A stretch of 64,000 bases of DNA from Croceibacterium selenioxidans (GTDB lineage: Bacteria; Pseudomonadota; Alphaproteobacteria; Sphingomonadales; Sphingomonadaceae): the NCBI RefSeq assembly GCF_018599195.1, contig NZ_JAHFVK010000002.1:1248001-1312000 (forward strand). Reading direction: 5' to 3'. The notes under the pieces are model-generated. The model was not told the DNA's origin and did no database searches. It was given only the letters and a program-made list of their open reading frames with translations. The position numbers and the translations under genes are program-made. Of this stretch, positions 53,975 through 63,234 are shown in pieces. Each line of letters starts with the position of its first letter. Position 1 is the first letter of the stretch.

Positions 53975-55471
53975 TCATGCTCGCGGCGGTTGCCTGCGAT
54001 AGCTGAGCGCCTCTGCCACGTGGATCCTCCCGACCTGCTCGACTCCGGCAAGATCGGCAATCGTTCGCGCCACGCGGAGCATCCTTGTGTACCCCCGGGC
54101 TGATAGGCGCATGGCGTCGGCAGCCTGGAGCAGCAGCTTGCGGCCGGCTTCGTCCGGCGCGGCATGACGATCCAGGGCATCGCCTTCGAGCTCCGCATTG
54201 GAACGCACCCCGCGAGTCGACTGGCGCTTGCGCGCCTCGGCAACTCTGGCCGCGGCCTCGGCCGAGCCTTCGCTAGGCGGAGGCAAGGCGAGGTCGGCGG
54301 CGCTGACGGCCTCAACTTCAACATGCAGGTCGATCCGGTCGAGCAGCGGGCCCGAGACCTTCGACTGATAGTCCGCAGCGCAACGGGGGGCGCGGCTGCA
54401 AGCGAGAGCCGGGTCGCCGAGGTGACCGCAACGGCAGGGGTTCATCGCGGCGACGAGTTGCACCCGCGCGGGATAGCTCACGTGGGCGTTGGCGCGCGCG
54501 ACGTCGACTTTGCCGGTCTCAAGCGGCTGGCGCAGCGAATCGAGTACCGTGCGCTGGAACTCGGGCAATTCGTCGAGGAACAGCACGCCAAGATGGGCGA
54601 GGCTGACCTCCCCGGGGCGCACCCTCAATCCGCCACCCGTCAGCGCTGCCATCGAGGCGGAATGATGCGGTGCTCTAAAGGGACGCCTGCGGCTGATCCG
54701 TCCGCCTTCGAGCATCCCGGCGACTGACGCGACCATGCTCACCTCCAGCGCCTCGGCCGGAGCGAGTTGGGGCAGGATACCGGGGAGACAGGAGGCAAGA
54801 AGGCTTTTCCCCGCGCCGGGTGGGCCGCTCATAAGCAGGTTGTGACCACCGGCCGCTGCGATCTCCAGCGCGCGCTTGGCGGTCTCCTGTCCTTTGACTT
54901 GCCTGAGGTCGGGGCCAAAGCCCGGCTCCTCCACCTCACCCGGTTCGGGCTGTGATAAAAGTTGTGTGCCCTTGAGGTGGTTGAGCAGGCCGACCAATCC
55001 CGGAGCTGCGACCACCGGGATGCCGCTGGCCCACCGCGCCTCCGCCCCTTGTGCCGCCGGACAGATCAGGCCCCGTTCGCGCTCGCTAGCGTGAAGGGCT
55101 GCGAGAAGGACGCCGGGCGAAGGAACAATGCGGCCGTCGAGCGCCAGTTCGCCGACGGCGATCCAGTCGGCCAGTTGCTCGGCATCGGTGACGCCCATCG
55201 CGGCCAGCAGGGCGAGGGCGATCGGCAGATCGTAGTGGCTCCCCTCCTTGGGCAGGTCGGCCGGGGAGAGGTTTATGGTGATTCGCTTGGGCGGCAGCGA
55301 CAGGCCCATCGCGGCGAGCGCGGCCTGGACCCGCTCGCGGCTTTCGCCGACAGCCTTGTCGGGCAGGCCGACGATGGCGAAGCGCGGCATGCCCGGGGCG
55401 ACCTGGCACTGGACCTCCACGGGCCGGGCATCCAGGCCGAGGTAAGCCACCGTCGATACAATTGCGACCAC
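53975..55471 (-). CDS. comM: YifB/ComM family Mg-chelatase-like AAA ATPase
   Basis: A 498-residue ATPase that helps branch migration during natural transformation in Gammaproteobacteria; the role in alphaproteobacteria is not established. A Lon-like N-terminal domain has GLPDKAVGESRERVQAAL and DLPKEGSHYDLPIAL. The AAA part has Walker A SGPPGAGKS, and GVLFLDELPEF as Walker B. The zinc-like insert NPCRCGHLGDP and the C-terminal lid domain are present. It is single and divergent from the COG3904-like gene. Confidence 0.95.
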   Translation of the reverse strand: MVAIVSTVAYLGLDARPVEVQCQVAPGMPRFAIVGLPDKAVGESRERVQAALAAMGLSLPPKRITINLSPADLPKEGSHYDLPIALALLAAMGVTDAEQLADWIAVGELALDGRIVPSPGVLLAALHASERERGLICPAAQGAEARWASGIPVVAAPGLVGLLNHLKGTQLLSQPEPGEVEEPGFGPDLRQVKGQETAKRALEIAAAGGHNLLMSGPPGAGKSLLASCLPGILPQLAPAEALEVSMVASVAGMLEGGRISRRRPFRAPHHSASMAALTGGGLRVRPGEVSLAHLGVLFLDELPEFQRTVLDSLRQPLETGKVDVARANAHVSYPARVQLVAAMNPCRCGHLGDPALACSRAPRCAADYQSKVSGPLLDRIDLHVEVEAVSAADLALPPPSEGSAEAAARVAEARKRQSTRGVRSNAELEGDALDRHAAPDEAGRKLLLQAADAMRLSARGYTRMLRVARTIADLAGVEQVGRIHVAEALSYRRQPPRA

Positions 55472-55660
55472 GGAACTCCTTTCAAATCAGCGGGATAGCT
55501 GATCAGGGTTCTCAGTGTCGAGCGCAGAACAAACTCATGTTAATTCCCCCCCTCCACGAGGGTTGGGCCCCATTGTGGGATTCCTGCGAAGTCCCGATTA
55601 AGCGGCCGACACCTTGAGAGCCCCGGCCACTTCGATGGCCACGGGCCCCGGGTTTGAGAG

Positions 55661-56383
55661 ATGCGTGGCCTTGTATGCTTCCTGGCACTGCCCTGTGCCT
55701 TGTCGCTCGCGGCGCCAGCCGCAGCGCAGATGGCCACCGCCGCCCAGCCGGTTGCTGCCGCTGGCGGACAATCTTCCACGCTTAACTTTGTCCGGAGCGC
55801 CTGGACGCCGATCGCCAGCTACGGTCCGTTCGCGGTTATCGAGAAGCGCACCGCGGCGCTGCTTGGCAGCACCGATGCCCGCTCCCCAGCCGCCTTCCGC
55901 GCGATGCTTCGCGATTATCCGGCGATCGACACAATCGTGTTCATCGAATGCCCGGGTACCTACGACGACCGTGCCAACCTCGCACTCGGCCGCCTGATCC
56001 GCCTGGCGGGCTTGGCGGTCTATGTCCCACCGGGCGGCTCGGTCCGCTCGGGCGCGATCGATCTGATGCTGGCCGGCACCAACCTGGTCATAGACGACAG
56101 CGCCGTATTTGCCGTTCACGCCTGGCGTGAACGCGGCGGGCGCGAGGCGGGGCAAGTCCCGGCCGATTCGTGGGAGCATACGAAATATCTCGCTTATTAC
56201 CGGGAAATGGGCATGACGCTGCCGCAGGCGAAGGCATTCTATGCGATGACTAATTCGGCGCCGCACGAAAGCCCGCGTTGGATGTCGGGCTCAGCGATGC
56301 GGGCGTGGGTCCAGGGCGATCCGGCGCTGATTCGATCGCCCCAGCAACTGGGCCGCCTTGACTTGGGCGCGCCTCTCCACTAA
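55661..56383 (+). CDS. COG3904-like periplasmic protein, ClpP/crotonase-like fold
   Basis: A 240-residue secreted protein. The signal peptide ends AAPAAAQ near residue 23. The core has [40 protein letters not shown] and [20 protein letters not shown], a layout like predicted periplasmic ClpP-fold proteins, in which the Ser after GGSV would be a nucleophile. Catalytic activity is not shown. Its 3' end contains the candidate rpmH promoter. It diverges from comM across a 189-base gap that holds nothing else identifiable. Confidence 0.65.
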   Translation: MRGLVCFLALPCALSLAAPAAAQMATAAQPVAAAGGQSSTLNFVRSAWTPIASYGPFAVIEKRTAALLGSTDARSPAAFRAMLRDYPAIDTIVFIECPGTYDDRANLALGRLIRLAGLAVYVPPGGSVRSGAIDLMLAGTNLVIDDSAVFAVHAWRERGGREAGQVPADSWEHTKYLAYYREMGMTLPQAKAFYAMTNSAPHESPRWMSGSAMRAWVQGDPALIRSPQQLGRLDLGAPLH

Positions 56384-56401
56384 CCGCCCGCCCCATACCG
56401 A

Positions 56402-56427
56402 GGCCGCCCGAGCTGGCGGCCCTTTTT
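56402..56427 (+). terminator. Intrinsic hairpin 21 bases before rpmH
   Basis: GGCCGCC (56402-56408) pairs with GGCGGCC (56415-56421) over a 6-base loop, then CTTTTT. It ends the upstream gene, but rpmH starts at 56449 so no promoter fits between. If rpmH is transcribed from TTGACT at 56358-56363, the hairpin lies in its leader and could act as an attenuator. Confidence 0.75.
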
Positions 56428-56448
56428 GTTGATTCAGGATTTACGACG

Positions 56449-56583
56449 ATGAAGCGCACTTTCCAGCCGAGCAACCTCGTCCGCGCCCGGCGGCATGGCT
56501 TTTTCGCCCGCAAGGCGACCGTGGGTGGCCGTAAGGTGCTTCGCGCCCGCCGCAAGCGTGGCCGCAAGAAGCTCTGCGCCTAA
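56449..56583 (+). CDS. rpmH: 50S ribosomal protein L34
   Basis: A 44-residue, very basic ribosomal protein: [20 protein letters not shown], then an Arg-rich tail ending KKLCA. It is the universal partner of rnpA near the chromosome origin or in a conserved block. The start is clear from the family N terminus. A candidate promoter TTGACT-17-TAACCG (56358-56386) lies inside the end of the preceding gene. Confidence 0.97.
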   Translation: MKRTFQPSNLVRARRHGFFARKATVGGRKVLRARRKRGRKKLCA

Positions 56584-56647
56584 ACACCAGGGCAGCAAAC
56601 CGGGGCTCGTTCCGGCGAGACCCTCTGAGGTTTTTTGCATTCGCGCT

Positions 56648-56676
56648 CTTCGGACTGTCGTCCGGAGGGCGTTTTT
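56648..56676 (+). terminator. Hairpin terminator between rpmH and rnpA
   Basis: CTTCGGAC pairs with GTCCGGAG (8 bp, one wobble) with a TGTC loop, followed four bases later by TTTTT. It sits in the 147-base gap after rpmH, where partial termination normally lowers rnpA output relative to rpmH. Confidence 0.6.
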
Positions 56677-56730
56677 GCGTCGGTGCTGCTCTGGCGGTAT
56701 GCCGAATCACCACCTAGATAGGCGGCCGCA

Positions 56731-57105
56731 ATGAGTGCCGGCATCCAGATCATCCGCAAACGAGCAGACTTCGTCGCCGCCAATCGTGGCCTGCGAGTCG
56801 CACGTCCGGGTTTCGTGCTTTTGACCCTGGCGAACAGCGGGCAAGGCAAGCGCTACGGCATCACCGTCACCAAGAAGATCGGTAACTCCGTCGTCCGGAA
56901 CCGCATGAAGCGCCGCTTTCGCGAGCTGCTGAGAGAGGCCTTGCCCGGAGAGGGATTGCCCGATCACGACCACGTGCTGATCGGCCGCGAGGGTGGGATA
57001 GAGCGCGACTTTTCCAAGCTGCGCGAAGAGCTTGCCGTTGCACTTTCGCGCGCCGCCGCTGGCAAGGGTGACCCACCGCGCCGCAGGGGACCGCCGCGCA
57101 AATGA
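56731..57105 (+). CDS. rnpA: Ribonuclease P protein component
   Basis: A 124-residue basic subunit that helps the RNase P RNA mature tRNA 5' ends. The signature [19 protein letters not shown] is at about residues 50-68. The C-terminal tail is rich in Arg and Pro (RRRGPPRK). The stop overlaps the yidD start (ATGA), so the two are coupled. It belongs to the rpmH-rnpA-yidD-yidC-engB block. Confidence 0.95.
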   Translation: MSAGIQIIRKRADFVAANRGLRVARPGFVLLTLANSGQGKRYGITVTKKIGNSVVRNRMKRRFRELLREALPGEGLPDHDHVLIGREGGIERDFSKLREELAVALSRAAAGKGDPPRRRGPPRK

Positions 57106-57311
57106 AGCAGGTTCTCATCCTCGTCGCCCGGGCTTGGCAACTCGGGCCTTCACGGGTCCTGCCGCCCTCGTGCCGCTATCAACCCTCGTGCAGCCAGTAC
57201 GCTATCGAGGCGGTCGAAAGGCATGGCGCGATCAAGGGTGGATGGATGGCTACCAAGCGTCTAATGCGCTGCCACCCATGGGGGGGACACGGCTATGACC
57301 CGGTGCCCTGA
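57102..57311 (+). CDS. yidD: Membrane protein insertion efficiency factor YidD
   Basis: A 69-residue membrane-associated protein that aids YidC-dependent insertion. Family features are present: an amphipathic N-terminal helix, [20 protein letters not shown], and [14 protein letters not shown] at the end. The conserved Cys residues are intact. Start overlaps the rnpA stop by four bases. yidC follows 34 bases later. Confidence 0.95.
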   Translation: MKQVLILVARAWQLGPSRVLPPSCRYQPSCSQYAIEAVERHGAIKGGWMATKRLMRCHPWGGHGYDPVP

Positions 57312-57345
57312 AGAGTGGCACGGTAATCGGATCTAGGATCGCATC

Positions 57346-59115
57346 TTGAACAATCAGCGTAACCTTATTGTCGCTGTCGTGCTGTGCATGGCGCTTTTGC
57401 TCGGCTTCGATCTGGTGATGGGCCGGCTCTATCCGCAACCGTCACCGACCGAGCAGGTCGCCGCCAAGGCCGATACGCCGACTCAGCGCGCCGCGGCCAA
57501 GCACACCCGCGAAGGCGGTCTGACAGACCCTGCCGAATGGGCCGAAGAGGTCAAGGACCTGAAGACCGCGCTCGCCGCGCCGGACCGCGTCGCGATCGAC
57601 GCGCCCAAGGTTGCCGGCTCGATCAATCCGGTCGGCGCGCGAGTCGACGACATTACGCTCACAACGCATCGCCAGACGGTCGAAAAGGACAGCGGTCCGG
57701 TCCGCCTGTTCTCACCTAACGGAACCCCGGCGCAGCAGTTCGCGCAGTTTGGCTGGGTCGGACAGGGCGTCGCTCTGCCGGGCCCGCAGACCGTGTGGCA
57801 AGTGTCGGGCGGTCCGCTGGCCCCCGGCAGGCCCGTGACGCTGACCTGGGACAACGGCCAGGGCCAGCGCTTTACCCAGCGTTTCACCATCGACGAATTC
57901 TACATGATCACGGTCGAACAGACCGTGGCGAATACCGGCACCGGTACGGTTTCGATGCGGCCTTACGCCTTCATCAACCGCACCAGCCGCACCGCCAGCC
58001 AAAGTAGCTGGAACCTTCACTCCGGGCCTATCGGCCTCTTCAACGGTAAGGTGAATTTCAGCTGGAACTATAAAGACGTGGACGAAGCGCGCCACGTCAC
58101 GCCGGAAGGTAAGGTCGGCTGGCTCGGCTTCACCGATATCTTCTGGCTTTCGGTCCTCGTTCCGGAAGACGGCCAGCGAATTGAGGGTGGTTTTCGCTCA
58201 CTCGGTAACGAACTGTTCCGTGCCGACGTGGTCTATGACCCGGTGACGCTGGCTCCTGGCACCCAGGCCACGCGCACGACGCGCCTGTTCGCGGGCGCCA
58301 AGGAAAGTTCGGTCCTCAACCACTACGAAAAGGGCGGGATCGAAAACTTCGGCCTGGCGATCGACTGGGGCTGGTTCCGCTGGCTCATGTATCCGATCTT
58401 CTGGCTCCTGAAGCAGCTTTACGCGGTGACTGGAAACTTCGGCGTGGCCATCATGCTGCTGACGGTAATCGTGCGCGCGCTGATGTTCCCCGTCGCGCAA
58501 AAGCAGTTCGCCAGCATGGCGCAGATGCGCGCGGTGCAACCCAAGCTGAAGGCGCTGCAGGAACGCCACAAGGACGACAAGGTCCGGCTCCAGCAGGAGA
58601 TGGGCAAGCTCTACAAGGACGAAGGCGTCAACCCGCTCGCGGGCTGTCTGCCGATCTTCCTGCAGATCCCGATCTTCTTCGCCCTCTACAAGACGCTGCT
58701 GATCTCGATCGAGATGCGGCACAAGCCATTCATCCTGTGGATCCGGGACCTTTCCGCTCCCGACCCGGCGATGATCCTCAACCTGTTCGGCTTGCTGCCG
58801 TTCACCCCGCCCAGCTTCCTCGCCATCGGCGTGCTGGCGGTGTTGCTCGGCCTGACCATGTGGCTGCAGTTCAAGCTCAATCCGGCGGCGATGGACCCGG
58901 TCCAGCAGCAGATGTTCATGATCATGCCGTGGGTGCTGATGTTCGTCATGGCTCCGTTCGCGGCAGGCTTGCTGCTCTACTGGATCACCTCGAACGTCCT
59001 GACGCTGGGGCAGCAGAAGTACCTTTATTCGAAGCATCCACAGCTCAAGGCGCAGGCGGAGAAGGACGCTACCGACAAGGCTCGTGCTTCCGAACGTGAC
59101 AAGGCCAAGGGGTGA
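57346..59115 (+). CDS. yidC: Membrane protein insertase YidC
   Basis: A 589-residue inner-membrane insertase. TM1 is at 6-23. A large periplasmic beta domain spans about 40-330. The conserved C-terminal insertase core begins near WGWFRWLMYPIFWLLKQLYA, with the positively charged cytoplasmic region KALQERHKDDKVRLQQEMGK and the later GCLPIFLQIPIFFALYKTLL. It ends in a basic tail. The start is TTG with AGGA 7 bases upstream. engB overlaps its stop by four bases (GTGA). Confidence 0.96.
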   Translation: MNNQRNLIVAVVLCMALLLGFDLVMGRLYPQPSPTEQVAAKADTPTQRAAAKHTREGGLTDPAEWAEEVKDLKTALAAPDRVAIDAPKVAGSINPVGARVDDITLTTHRQTVEKDSGPVRLFSPNGTPAQQFAQFGWVGQGVALPGPQTVWQVSGGPLAPGRPVTLTWDNGQGQRFTQRFTIDEFYMITVEQTVANTGTGTVSMRPYAFINRTSRTASQSSWNLHSGPIGLFNGKVNFSWNYKDVDEARHVTPEGKVGWLGFTDIFWLSVLVPEDGQRIEGGFRSLGNELFRADVVYDPVTLAPGTQATRTTRLFAGAKESSVLNHYEKGGIENFGLAIDWGWFRWLMYPIFWLLKQLYAVTGNFGVAIMLLTVIVRALMFPVAQKQFASMAQMRAVQPKLKALQERHKDDKVRLQQEMGKLYKDEGVNPLAGCLPIFLQIPIFFALYKTLLISIEMRHKPFILWIRDLSAPDPAMILNLFGLLPFTPPSFLAIGVLAVLLGLTMWLQFKLNPAAMDPVQQQMFMIMPWVLMFVMAPFAAGLLLYWITSNVLTLGQQKYLYSKHPQLKAQAEKDATDKARASERDKAKG

Positions 59116-59756
59116 CCGACCAAGGGCAAGAGGCACTGATCGAGGAGGCTCGCCGGCTTTTTTCCGGCCGGGTGGACTTCCTGCTGTCGGCACCTTCGTT
59201 GGACTTCCTGCCTGATGGCAGCCTGCCCGAGGTCGCGTTCGCTGGACGCTCGAATGTCGGCAAAAGTTCGCTGATCAATGCCGTCACCGGGCGTAAGGCC
59301 ATCGCCCGCGCCTCGGTGACGCCGGGGCGCACACAGGAACTGAACTTCTTCGAGGTGGGGGAGCCTACGCGGTTCCGGCTGGTCGACATGCCCGGCTATG
59401 GTTTCGCCAAGGCTCCCGTCAAAGTGGTTGAACGCTGGCGCCGGCTGGTACGCGACTTCCTGCGCGGGCGGGCGGCATTGCAGCGCACGCTGGTGCTGAT
59501 CGACAGCCGCCACGGCATCAAGCCACCGGACGAAGAGATGATGAAAATGCTGGACGAGGCGGCGGTCGGCTATCGCCTGGTCCTGACGAAGGCGGACAAA
59601 ATCAAGGCCAGCGAACTGGCCGCGACTTTGGCGAAGGTCGAAACCCAGGCGCGCAAGCATGTTGCGGCCTATCCGGTGATCCACGTGACCAGCGCCGAAA
59701 AGGGCCTGGGCATTCCGGAACTGCGCGCCGCGATTCTCGCCGACGCGACCCGCTGA
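59112..59756 (+). CDS. engB: Ribosome biogenesis GTP-binding protein EngB (YsxC/YihA)
   Basis: A 214-residue essential GTPase that assists 50S assembly. G1 is GRSNVGKSS near residue 44, G2 is in VTPGRTQEL, G3 is DMPGYGFA and G4 is TKADK. The start GTG overlaps the yidC stop. It ends the rpmH block; 225 bases without a gene follow. Confidence 0.95.
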   Translation: MTDQGQEALIEEARRLFSGRVDFLLSAPSLDFLPDGSLPEVAFAGRSNVGKSSLINAVTGRKAIARASVTPGRTQELNFFEVGEPTRFRLVDMPGYGFAKAPVKVVERWRRLVRDFLRGRAALQRTLVLIDSRHGIKPPDEEMMKMLDEAAVGYRLVLTKADKIKASELAATLAKVETQARKHVAAYPVIHVTSAEKGLGIPELRAAILADATR

Positions 59757-59813
59757 ACCTTGGGCACGGGCGATCGCCGTCGCCGTGAGACAAGTTGCTG
59801 ACGCGCCTTGTCG

Positions 59814-59844
59814 GGTCAGAGGGCTCCGCTGATCGCCTCTGACC
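59814..59844. other. Hairpin after engB
   Basis: GGTCAGAGG (59814-59822) and CCTCTGACC (59836-59844) are perfect 9-bp arms around a 13-base loop, 57 bases past engB. No T run follows in the plus direction (GGATAAAATC), so it is either a weak terminator or an operator for the AraC gene. Confidence 0.45.
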
Positions 59845-59980
59845 GGATAAAATCAACGAAATAGGACAATCCGCCCAGATGGAAACTTCTTGGCGTCATC
59901 TGCAAAGCCAGAATCCGCTACCTTGCTACCGTCGCGAAAGGGGTCGATGCGGCGAGATGGTGCCGTTTGGAGGGTAAGCA

Positions 59981-61000
59981 GTGCACCAGGTTCGTGTGGC
60001 CTCGCTGGCGTGTTACGCCCAGGTAGCCGGCCAGGTTGGGCTCGATGGTCCGGCCATGCTGCGCGAGGCGGGCCTGCAACTCTCGGGCTTGAGCGACCCG
60101 GAAATGCGCATTTCCGCCGGCGCGGCCGTCCGGTTACTCGAAATGTCGGCGGAGCGTTCGGGGTTCGATAGCTTCGGGCTGCTCATGGGCGAAGCCCGGC
60201 CTTATTCGAGCCTGGGTCCGCTTTCGCTCTTGCTGGAAAGGCTGGAAAATGTCGGCCAGGTGCTAGGCGCCCTGAGCCGTTATCGCCGGCATCTTAACGA
60301 CGTTCTGAACCTGGCGGTGGAAGAGCAGGACGGCACCAGCCTGATCCGCGTCGAGCTGATCCCCGAGTACGCCCGGACCCAGGTCCTCGACTACTCGCTC
60401 GGGTTCGTGGCCAAGATCCTGCATTGTGTCTCGGGAGGGCGCTGGGAGCCTTCCATGATCCACCTCGAACGAAAGGCGCCGTCGGACCTGTCGGTGGCGC
60501 GACGGCTGTTTCGCGTCCCTGTCGAGTTCGAGAGCACGTTCAACGGCCTATCGTGTCCGGCGGATTCGTTGACGATCGCCTTGCCGCTGGCCAACGCCGA
60601 GATGGCCCACCACGCGGAGAGCCTGCTGGCGCTCGTGCCGCTCGGGCCCGAGGATGCGCCCATCAGCGAACGGACGAAGCGGCTGGTCATCCAGCTCCTC
60701 CCGAAGGGAATCACGAGTGTCGAACATGTCGCGGGTCATTTCGGGATCAGCACCCGCGCGCTGCAGCGCAGCCTCGAACACGAAGGGCAGAGCTTCGCGC
60801 TCCTTCTGAATGAGGCCAGACGGGAGTTGTCCAAGCGCTACCTGACCAATTCGACCCGGTCGATCACCGCAGTGGCGGAACTCACGGGCTATGCGAGCCT
60901 CAGCTCCTTCAGCCGTTGGTTTGCGCGCGAATTCGGCATGTCCCCGCATTCCTGGCGCGTCGCGAAGTCACGCAACCTCCCGCCGGATGCCCAGTCATGA
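59981..61000 (+). CDS. AraC family transcriptional regulator
   Basis: A 339-residue regulator. The N-terminal two-thirds has the Arabinose_bd-type pattern seen in OruR/ArgR and related proteins, with LLMGEARPYSSLGPLSLLLE. The C-terminal AraC HTH has VEHVAGHFGISTRALQRSLE and then VAELTGYASLSSFSRWFARE. The start is GTG. The stop overlaps the following 57-residue ORF by four bases (ATGA). Targets are unknown, as no metabolic gene is adjacent on the same unit. Confidence 0.88.
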   Translation: MHQVRVASLACYAQVAGQVGLDGPAMLREAGLQLSGLSDPEMRISAGAAVRLLEMSAERSGFDSFGLLMGEARPYSSLGPLSLLLERLENVGQVLGALSRYRRHLNDVLNLAVEEQDGTSLIRVELIPEYARTQVLDYSLGFVAKILHCVSGGRWEPSMIHLERKAPSDLSVARRLFRVPVEFESTFNGLSCPADSLTIALPLANAEMAHHAESLLALVPLGPEDAPISERTKRLVIQLLPKGITSVEHVAGHFGISTRALQRSLEHEGQSFALLLNEARRELSKRYLTNSTRSITAVAELTGYASLSSFSRWFAREFGMSPHSWRVAKSRNLPPDAQS

Positions 61001-61170
61001 GCGGCGTCATCTTCAGCCTTAAGGACGGGGAAGTCTGGGCCAGCTGGCCCGACGACCCAGGCGCAGTGCGTCTTGGTGAGGTCGCCGAAGTCGCTGCAAT
61101 GATGCGCGATTTCCTCCAGCAGCTGGAGCTCGGAGAGCGTCTTAACAGGCAACACCGGCCCTCTGAATAA
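60997..61170 (+). CDS. 57-residue protein coupled to the AraC regulator, unknown function
   Basis: MSGVIFSLKDGEVWASWPDD begins the ORF, followed by an acidic and Leu-rich helix (RLGEVAEVAAMMRDFLQQLE). The ATG overlaps the AraC stop (ATGA), which supports real translation. The length is short and no family is recognised. It has no signal peptide or membrane helix. Confidence 0.6.
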   Translation: MSGVIFSLKDGEVWASWPDDPGAVRLGEVAEVAAMMRDFLQQLELGERLNRQHRPSE

Positions 61171-61252
61171 CCCCGAGGACCGGCTGCGGCGACGATTCGC
61201 CCAGACCCTTGCTCGCGGCGCGAAATGTGAACAGCGTTGACTCGCTTCGGAA

Positions 61253-62428
61253 TTGCTGGGCAAATGTCCTTCGAGGCTAGGTTCGGGAAAACAAGTGGGT
61301 TCTCGATACGCTCATGGACAAGCCTTTGGGCAACGAACGTCCCACGATGACGGTCCAATTCTCGCATCAAGTGATGTTATCGCTAACCTGGTCGATGCCA
61401 CCGGCGCTTCGACGGCGATCGACGTGTTCGAAAAGCTCGTCAACGGCTTGCCGGACCAGATCGCCCTGCTCGATGCCCGCTGGAACATCATCGCCAGCAA
61501 CGACGCCTGGACGGATTATTGCGCGGCCCACGGGTTCGAAGTGTTCCAGGTCGGCCATAACTATCTGGAAGAACTCGAACGCCTGAACGAGGAGAAGCGG
61601 GAGGCCGCGCGAGCGACGGACGCTGTCATCGCCGCCATCAAGGAGTTCGAGCAGGGACGCCCGAGTATGTACCGGCACGTCTACAGCGGTCCGCGCGACG
61701 GGCAGGAAACGCAAATCCGCATCGCCAGCATGGAGATCGGCGGCCGGAAGTACTTCACGGTCACCCGGATCGACGTCACCGAACTGGTCCAGCTCCGCCG
61801 CCTGCGCCAGGGCTTCAGCACCTCCCTGATCCACACCCAGGAGGAAGAGCGCCGCCGAATGGGGCGCGAGATTCATGATTCCACCATGCAGCAGCTCTCC
61901 GCGCTGGGTCTCGCCGTCAGCCAGTTGAAGCGCACGCGCTTACCCGGCGAATCCCTTGCGCTGGTCGATGACATCGAGGAACTGCTGTTCGACGCGCAGC
62001 GCGAACTCCGGTCGATTGCCTACCTCGCCCATCCTCCTCAACTGAGCCGGATGGATCTATCCGAGGCTGTTCGTACCCTGGTCGAGGGATTCGGGCGGCG
62101 GGCCGGGCTGATCACCTCGTTCGAGGTCGAAGGCGAGACCGATGTGCAGTGGCAGAACGCTCGCGTGGCGATCTATCGCGTCCTGCAAGAGGCGCTGTCC
62201 AACGTTCACCGTCATGCTCATGCGACGCAGCTGTCGGTAAGGCTGATTGGGCGCAAGTCGATGATCCACCTGATCGTCGCGGACAATGGCCGGGGCATGC
62301 CAGTGGATGTTTCACCGGGCGTCGGTCTTCTCGGCATGCGCGCACGCCTGGCGGAACTCGGGGGCCGTCTCATCGTGCGCAAGCTATCGCCCGGTACCGC
62401 GGTGATCGGGAGCGTGCAGCGGACCTGA
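61253..62428 (+). CDS. PAS-containing histidine kinase (DegS/NarL-partner type)
   Basis: A 391-residue soluble sensor kinase. A PAS-like domain (about 55-180) starts near LPDQIALLDARWNIIASNDA. The HisKA_3 helix has EEERRRMGREIHDSTMQQLS with the phospho-His at about residue 208, and the ATPase domain has EALSNVHRHAHA, DNGRGMP and GLLGMRARLAELGG. The 5' end is uncertain: TTG at 61253, or GTG at 61295, which would drop 14 residues. No response regulator is in the window, so it is an orphan here. PAS without haem or other cofactor motif obvious. Confidence 0.85.
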   Translation: MLGKCPSRLGSGKQVGSRYAHGQAFGQRTSHDDGPILASSDVIANLVDATGASTAIDVFEKLVNGLPDQIALLDARWNIIASNDAWTDYCAAHGFEVFQVGHNYLEELERLNEEKREAARATDAVIAAIKEFEQGRPSMYRHVYSGPRDGQETQIRIASMEIGGRKYFTVTRIDVTELVQLRRLRQGFSTSLIHTQEEERRRMGREIHDSTMQQLSALGLAVSQLKRTRLPGESLALVDDIEELLFDAQRELRSIAYLAHPPQLSRMDLSEAVRTLVEGFGRRAGLITSFEVEGETDVQWQNARVAIYRVLQEALSNVHRHAHATQLSVRLIGRKSMIHLIVADNGRGMPVDVSPGVGLLGMRARLAELGGRLIVRKLSPGTAVIGSVQRT

Positions 62429-62568
62429 TTTTTTTGGTTCCGGTTCAGTCTCGACGCAACTGGAATGAACGCCGTCAGCCTGTTCCACCGCTTCCCAGCG
62501 CAATCATTGCGCTTCCAACCCGGCGGGATAGGCTCTAGGGCGCGCAGCGGGCAGACAGGGTGCCGAGC

Positions 62569-63228
62569 GTGAAGCTGATAATCGGTAACAGGAACTACTC
62601 GAGCTGGTCGCTTAGGGGCTGGCTTGCGGCCAAGCAGTCGGGTCTCTCGTTCGAGGCGCTGACCGTTCACATTGACGGTGACGACTGGCAGGCGACGAAA
62701 CGCACCGACGACGAATTTCAGCCCTCGGCCGGCAAGGTCCCTGTGCTGTGGGACAACGAGGTGGTGGTGTGGGATTCGCTCGCCATTCTCGAATACCTTG
62801 CCGACAAGGTCGGGCGCGATCGCTTCTGGCCCAAAGACGATGCCGCGCGCGGCATGGCGCGGGCGATGGTGGCGGAAATGCACAGCTCGTACCTCGCCTT
62901 TCGCCGCCAGTGCCCGATGAACATCCGCAAACGGATCGAAGGGCTGGAGCTGACCGACGATGCGCGCCATGACATCGTCCGCATCCTCGGCTTGTGGGCG
63001 GAAGCGCGTGCGCGCTTTGGGAAGGGCGGGCCGTTCCTGTTCGGCACCTTCGGGGCCGCTGATATCTTCTACGCTCCGATCGTGACGCGCCTCGTCACTT
63101 ACGGCATCGGCGTGCCCGGCTTCGCCCAGGCCTACATGGAGGCGATCTGGGAGCACGCGTGGATGCAGGAATGGATTCAGGGTGCCGAAGACGAGCAGTG
63201 GGTCATCGAACAGTTCGAGGTGGCCTAG
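62569..63228 (+). CDS. Glutathione S-transferase family protein
   Basis: A 219-residue enzyme. The N-terminal thioredoxin-like domain has NRNYSSWSLRGWLAAKQSG with the catalytic Ser region, then SAGKVPVLWDNEVVVWDSLA for glutathione binding. The C-terminal helical domain has FGTFGAADIFYAPIVTRLVT. GTG at 62569 has AGGG 8 bases upstream and is preferred over an upstream GTG at 62560. Substrate is unknown. It is convergent with the cupin gene. Confidence 0.9.
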   Translation: MKLIIGNRNYSSWSLRGWLAAKQSGLSFEALTVHIDGDDWQATKRTDDEFQPSAGKVPVLWDNEVVVWDSLAILEYLADKVGRDRFWPKDDAARGMARAMVAEMHSSYLAFRRQCPMNIRKRIEGLELTDDARHDIVRILGLWAEARARFGKGGPFLFGTFGAADIFYAPIVTRLVTYGIGVPGFAQAYMEAIWEHAWMQEWIQGAEDEQWVIEQFEVA

Positions 63229-63234
63229 GACTGG

